Shown piece after piece: positions 56,301 through 62,300 of a DNA stretch of 64,000 nucleotides (position 1 is its first letter; every line of letters starts with the position of its first letter). The notes below the pieces were generated by a model. That model was not told the DNA's origin. It saw nothing but the letters and a program-made list of their open reading frames with translations, and ran no database searches. The position numbers and the translations under genes are program-made. Source of the stretch: Bugulina stolonifera (Eukaryota; Bryozoa; Gymnolaemata; Cheilostomatida; Bugulidae); assembly GCA_935421135.1 (NCBI GenBank), contig OW285195.1:9206391-9270390 (forward strand), written 5' to 3'.

Positions 56301-59300
56301 CAAATTGCATGTTTTGGCCTTATGGCGATATTTATAACAGTAAACTGCAATACTTGTACAGGTCTATGGAAGAAACAATATAATGTAGCTGTCTTGTATA
56401 CAGTGTGGTCAGATGAAATATTGGACCTAACCAAAAAGGCAGCCATTTCTCGCCAGCAATAAACAAGCCCACAAAAGTTTAAAAACTTGTTGAAGTTGTC
56501 TTACAGCAATATTAGTAAAGTCTGTGAATTCTTAGTTTTCTATGTAAGCAGATTTAATTCAAAATATTTCTCTATAAGATATGAAACAAGCAACTTTTTA
56601 ACAAACGTGCGTTAATAGTGTTTGGTGGTTCAGTATGGGCAAGAGGACACAACTCTGCCTATAGTGGCACTAATAGAACAAAGCTCTACTGAACGCACCT
56701 AAACCGCACACCATAGCCCCTTTGATTATCGTTGTAGGTATTCCATCTCTCAAGGTGTTATCTTTTCTCTCTACACTTGTATCTGATACTGAACTAACAC
56801 CAGATGTTGATATGTTATGGACACAACATATACACCATAATCAACCAATCAGTGATGAGATAAAGGACTTTAACTTTAACATTGGTGAAGTGAGGTGTTA
56901 TAAACTGGTGTTGGTTTGTAATAGTTCTGAAGGATTTGCTCTCAAGGAAGTCCAGACATACTATCTAGGTACTATCTTGACTGCAATTTTCACATCTAAT
57001 AAGCATGTTGGTTTATTTGGGGGTTTGACCATCTATATATTTCATGATATTAGTTTTATCCAAGGATTTTCAATTTGTGCATAGAGTGGTCATAGACTCG
57101 ATTTCACATCCTTGAACACACCCGTCCCAGACTAGGGTTGGAACCCGAGGCCTCTACAGCACCTAATTGCCTAGCACTGTGCAAAGGACACATTACCACT
57201 ACACCACTCCTTTTTAAAGGTTGTCAGGGATGGATCTTTTCATGGATATGAAATCGAGTTTCTGACTGCTCTATGAACTCATTTAATATCCTTACATAAC
57301 ATGACATCATTAATGCTTCCCAAAGTGGCACTTGTCTTACTGTTTCACTAGTAAAAATCACTAAATTTGTTACAACCATTTGTTACAAAACCTATTTATC
57401 TTCTCTGGCCTATTGTGTTATTCTGTGTGTTTATTCTTATGTTTCCTGCTATTTACATGTATGTATACTATGTGTATTATCTGTTGTCGTATTCTGCTTC
57501 ATCTTCTAGTATGGGATTTAACTTTGATGGTAGTTGAATTTTTATGGAGTAAGATTCACTGATAATAAAGTTCATGTTTTGCTCAACTCTGTATAGATAT
57601 CCAAACTGTTATAGTTGCAACGTGTCTATTTCAGTCAATCTGCTCCACTCCAACTCTACAGTCAACAGTAGCAGTTCTATCAATAACTCCAATGTACTGA
57701 ATACTGTTGATGGAATGGTAATGTCTACTGATGGGATTCATTACTTCATGTCTTCAACTGAAGCTGACCAATGGTTTGCTGTGTATCTGGGTCAAGGATA
57801 CTTTCTCATTGATATCCTATTGGTCAATAGTGCTGGTAGTAAGTATATCATATCTATTCTCCACATCTATTAATAGAGTTATATATTTAGTCTGTAATAC
57901 AGTTCTATTACCTGTTTAATGATGTCATCCATTCTCTCTGATAGATAATGACACCTTCAACTCTACCCTTTACTATAAACTGGATACAGACCAGTCAGCC
58001 ATCTATGTATCAGATAACAATCTATGGACAGAAGTTGGTTCTATGAACATGGATACTCAAGATGGTCTGGTAGCCTCACTCCAAGTCAAAATATTTGCTA
58101 CTCATTTAGCTCTGGTTGGATCAAGTTCAAATGGTCTATTTATAGATGAGTTTATTGCATTTGGTTACACACTGGGTGAGTTAAAAATTAACTATGTTCT
58201 ATATTTGTAGCTACATTCACAGTGTATATTCACAGTATATTGATCCTACACTGCTTCTCTTAGCGGATACCTGGTGTCATTAATCACTTCCTTGCTTGTG
58301 TATATTATATAGCCTTATATTTGTTTATGCATACATTGTATATACATTTATGTTTGTTTCTAATTACCTTGTAGATAACTTTGTTGCTTTTTGCTTTCTT
58401 GTGCATTATACGGGTACATGTGTATGTGAATAATGTCTAAACCATATAGTACTTGGCATATAACTGATTTTTCTTGTAGATAACTATGCACTGAATAGGA
58501 CAGCTGTACAGAGTTCTGACTACACAGAAGGTGTTACTATAGCTAGCAATGCTGTTGATGGTGTAATATATGGTGGATCAATTTATGCTCAAACTGAGAC
58601 AGTTAGCCATCAATGGTGGAGAGTTGACTTGACGGATGTACATCTGATATACGCTGTCATAATCTGCTCTAGTCTTGATAGTAAGTCAGAGTGATCAAAT
58701 TAAATGTGTATAATGTGTGCTGTAAAGTCAAACATTGGATGTGAGGTGAAGCACATGATTGTAGTATATATAATATCAGTTGCTGGGTGTTATCACAATG
58801 TACGTGATGCACATGTAACCATCTCTGTAAAATTTCAGGTCCTACCACCGCAGACATCCAAGTGTTTGGTAGTCAGGATGTGTCTGTACCAAAACCATCT
58901 CTATTCTCCTCCACATGGCCTATCAGTCTTTTGGAAATGTCTGAGACGACGTTTTCATATCTTGATATTCTTCTGGAGGAACCAAAGCTAATACGTCACG
59001 TGGCTGTATTGTCTCAACAAAGCAATGGTTTACTCCTCTCTGAAGTACAGGTCATGGGTAACGGTAAGTACACTGGGTATTTGAACTACAACCATGTTAC
59101 TTTCAATATAATGTCGGTGTACTATACGTATCTAATAATAATTTATGCACAATAAAAATATAATTTTTCTCCGTTCATCAGACTACACGTGTGTGTTCAA
59201 AACTGGTGAGGAGCATTATGGAAACATGGCTAAAGACGGAACTGTGTATAAACCTGCATATGCTGGAGATACATTTGAACTGAATTGTCATAAATCTATG

Positions 59301-62300
59301 TCAGTTGTCTGCCCTGATTGTTCAACTAGTGTGAAGTGTTCTCTAGACCTTGATAAATCAACTGGAGTATTTAATATGCACTGGAATATAACAGATGAAC
59401 AGAAAGTCTACTGTCAAGGTAACAACTTCTACCTTATAACAGAGTTCAATATCACGTTTTTTGCCATGTATGTGATTATTTTCATTATCCAATCATGGTG
59501 CATGTTACAGAAGCTGTTACACTTCTGTCACTGATGCAGAAGATTATCATTCTACTGATTTGGTAAACTCTCTTGTTATATTTGTTATTGCAAATGTATA
59601 CATGTCGTTACACATACAGGATCTGATGTATGTCTGACCAATGAGATCAGCTGGTCAGCCCTTGGAGTTCCAGAAGGCGTAGAACCAAGTGAAGACAACA
59701 CCTTTCTTTACCCTGGAGAGCACATGCCATATAGATGTGATGTCGGCCATGTTGGATTATCACATGCAGGAAGTTTAATGCCATTTGGTCGTATTTCATG
59801 CAGGTAAAGTATTGTGACTATTTATTGTGCTGTTTACTTTATGCAACATACCCTGTTTACCATAGCTCTATATTTCTCATGAATACCATTTAAGTAGTGT
59901 CAGTACAAGCATTTCTTGACATGTTACAGCTCTGGTGGTGAATGGACGTTGGAAGACACGGAAAGCCTTGCTACATGTGTGAACAGTTCCTCAAATGAGA
60001 AAAACCTAGCATTGAACAAATCTGCTTCCATTAGTTCCATTTCAGCTGGAAATCTCTCCTATCTTGTTGATGGTTCATTTGATAACCTCCTCTCTACGAA
60101 TGAGGAAGTTAACCAATGGTGGCAGATGGACTTTCACACTATATCCAGTGTTACTGTGGTTGTTCTCTACTCATCTGAAGGTATGTGTAATAACTTTGTA
60201 TTTCCTCCATTTCTATTTCTGGTCAAGTTTAGCAACCTGTTTGATCAACATCTTCCATCCGCTAAAGCTTTGGCTTACTCATCTGTTGCAAAGATGATTA
60301 GTTTCATCCCATTATTCTTTATTTTCTTAACAGACTCTCTGCCCAGATTTGGGGAATTTTACATACTGAACACGATAGTTACTGAACCCTGGACTGCACC
60401 GTCACCTGGGACTGGGTCATGGAGACTATTTTACTGGTTTGAAGATCTTTCAGAATATCCAGTCATTACAGCACGGCTTAACGGTGGAATACCTGCCAGA
60501 CATGTAGCTATCTTATCCCTCCATGATGTCGGATTCAGTTTACTGGAAATAGAAGTTTATGGATCTGGTATGTTACTAGAGAACAGGTGTATAATATTCA
60601 CTGAACATATCAATTATTACCTTGATTAGATAACAACTTCCCTTCACCATGGTTTAATATATATTCACAGATAACCTGGCTCTCTCAAAACCAGTTCTTT
60701 ACAGTGGAATTTCCTCTCAATCAAGATTTCCCAGAACATCAGTTGTTGATGGACAAGTGGGGAATCAGTTATTCTTGGCAACTGATGGTAAAGCCAGCTC
60801 ATGGGTTATGGTAGATTTGTTAGAGGTGTACAACTTGAGTTCAGTGTTTGTTTTCACTTATGGTAAGTTTCTATAATTTCCCATAAGTTCACATCTAATT
60901 ACAAAGATTTGCGTACTAGACTCCTTTATCCAGACTTGATTGGATGTCCTTCCTAACACATCAAATGAATATGAACAGAGATTTCTCACTTGGAAATCCA
61001 AGGCTCTAACCAGTAGGCAATGACCTATAAACACAAATGATGTATCGCTAAATTGAGAATTGGCAATATTCCACATCTCAATATACATGTACATTTTCTT
61101 TCTCTGAAGGTTCTCTGACTGAGGATACACTTCTGCACTTGGCTGGAGATAATTCAACTAATTGGGGTGTGGATCCTGTACAGAACTTTGATCTCTGGTC
61201 AACTCATGTTACTCTCAATCAATCAGCTACTAATGAGTTCTCTGCTGTGTTTGATGGAACAGCAACTATACAGCTGATGTCTCTCCATGCAGAGAGTGAA
61301 GGTCCTCTATTCATTGAAGAGTTATTGGTCTTTGGGGCATCAAGCTCAGGTAGCGAATTCTCTTTTACTTTCTTTAACTTTATATCTTGTTGGTTGAAAA
61401 TTGTTGTGTAATGCAATAATTAAGGAATTAAGGTTCTGTTTCAGACGTTTGAAGTGTCTTTCTGGTTTAAGATCTTCATAATAACATTAATTATTTTAGA
61501 TGTTCCCCCTTTGGAGTGCCTTGTGAAGAACATAGCCGTTGACCTCCCTGAACTGAATATAGCTAGTAGATATCTACTTGATGTTGTAATATCTGTGGAA
61601 CTTGGACATGATTTAGCCATCTCTTGTCCTGACGGTGAAAGTCCAAACATAACAGACGTCAATCAGCCATCAGTTGAGAAGATCAAGTGCGGGTAAATAT
61701 CTGATTACGTTGCTGGTTCTTCTGTGTCTGTGATCAACTAATAATACTGCTTTCTAGTACAACGCTAAGATTTAACTGTCCGTCTTTCTTGTTCTAGTTC
61801 AAGCCATCAATGGAAAAGGGGTGAACCACAGCTGGAGTATGACTGTTTACGTGAGTTTGGCTCTCTTCTATAAATTAATTCTGCTAAATTGGAATGTTAA
61901 TCTGTAATGATGTACATATAAAGGTGTATATTATGCATATGCAATATACATATATTTGTGCCGTCACTTCACGAAATTGAAAGGCTTCATATGTGGCCTT
62001 TTGTTATCATTTTTTATATCTTCCTTCCCTACAGAAATAGCCTGTGAGCCTCCAGCTAATAACTCTATCTACGAGTACTCTGGTAACCTCACAGTAGATA
62101 ACTTGATACCTCTGAATGAATCTTTACTACTGAAATGTGTGAATGGAATATCTTATGAGTCTCAGTGTAGTCAAGACGGTAATTTAAAGATTGGTAGATG
62201 GATTCCTCCTCTCTCCTGTGGTACGTTGTTTATTTATTCCACATCAATATGTCATTATTTACCTGAAAATTAAGTACAATTATAGAATTTACATTACGAA

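Noticed and set aside
57380..57562. Cys-rich hydrophobic open frames in the X/A introns (also at 37919)
   Set aside because: Low-complexity pyrimidine-rich intron sequence; the two copies differ in ways that do not preserve a protein.
59916..60629. Single 237-residue exon
   Set aside because: It is exons G and H plus an open intron; all other copies splice here with good GT and AG sites, so two exons are the default reading.
61456..61499. Use of the TTTCAG at 61439-61444 as the exon K acceptor in unit 7
   Set aside because: It leads to a stop at once, while the TTTTAG at 61494-61499 gives the normal exon K.
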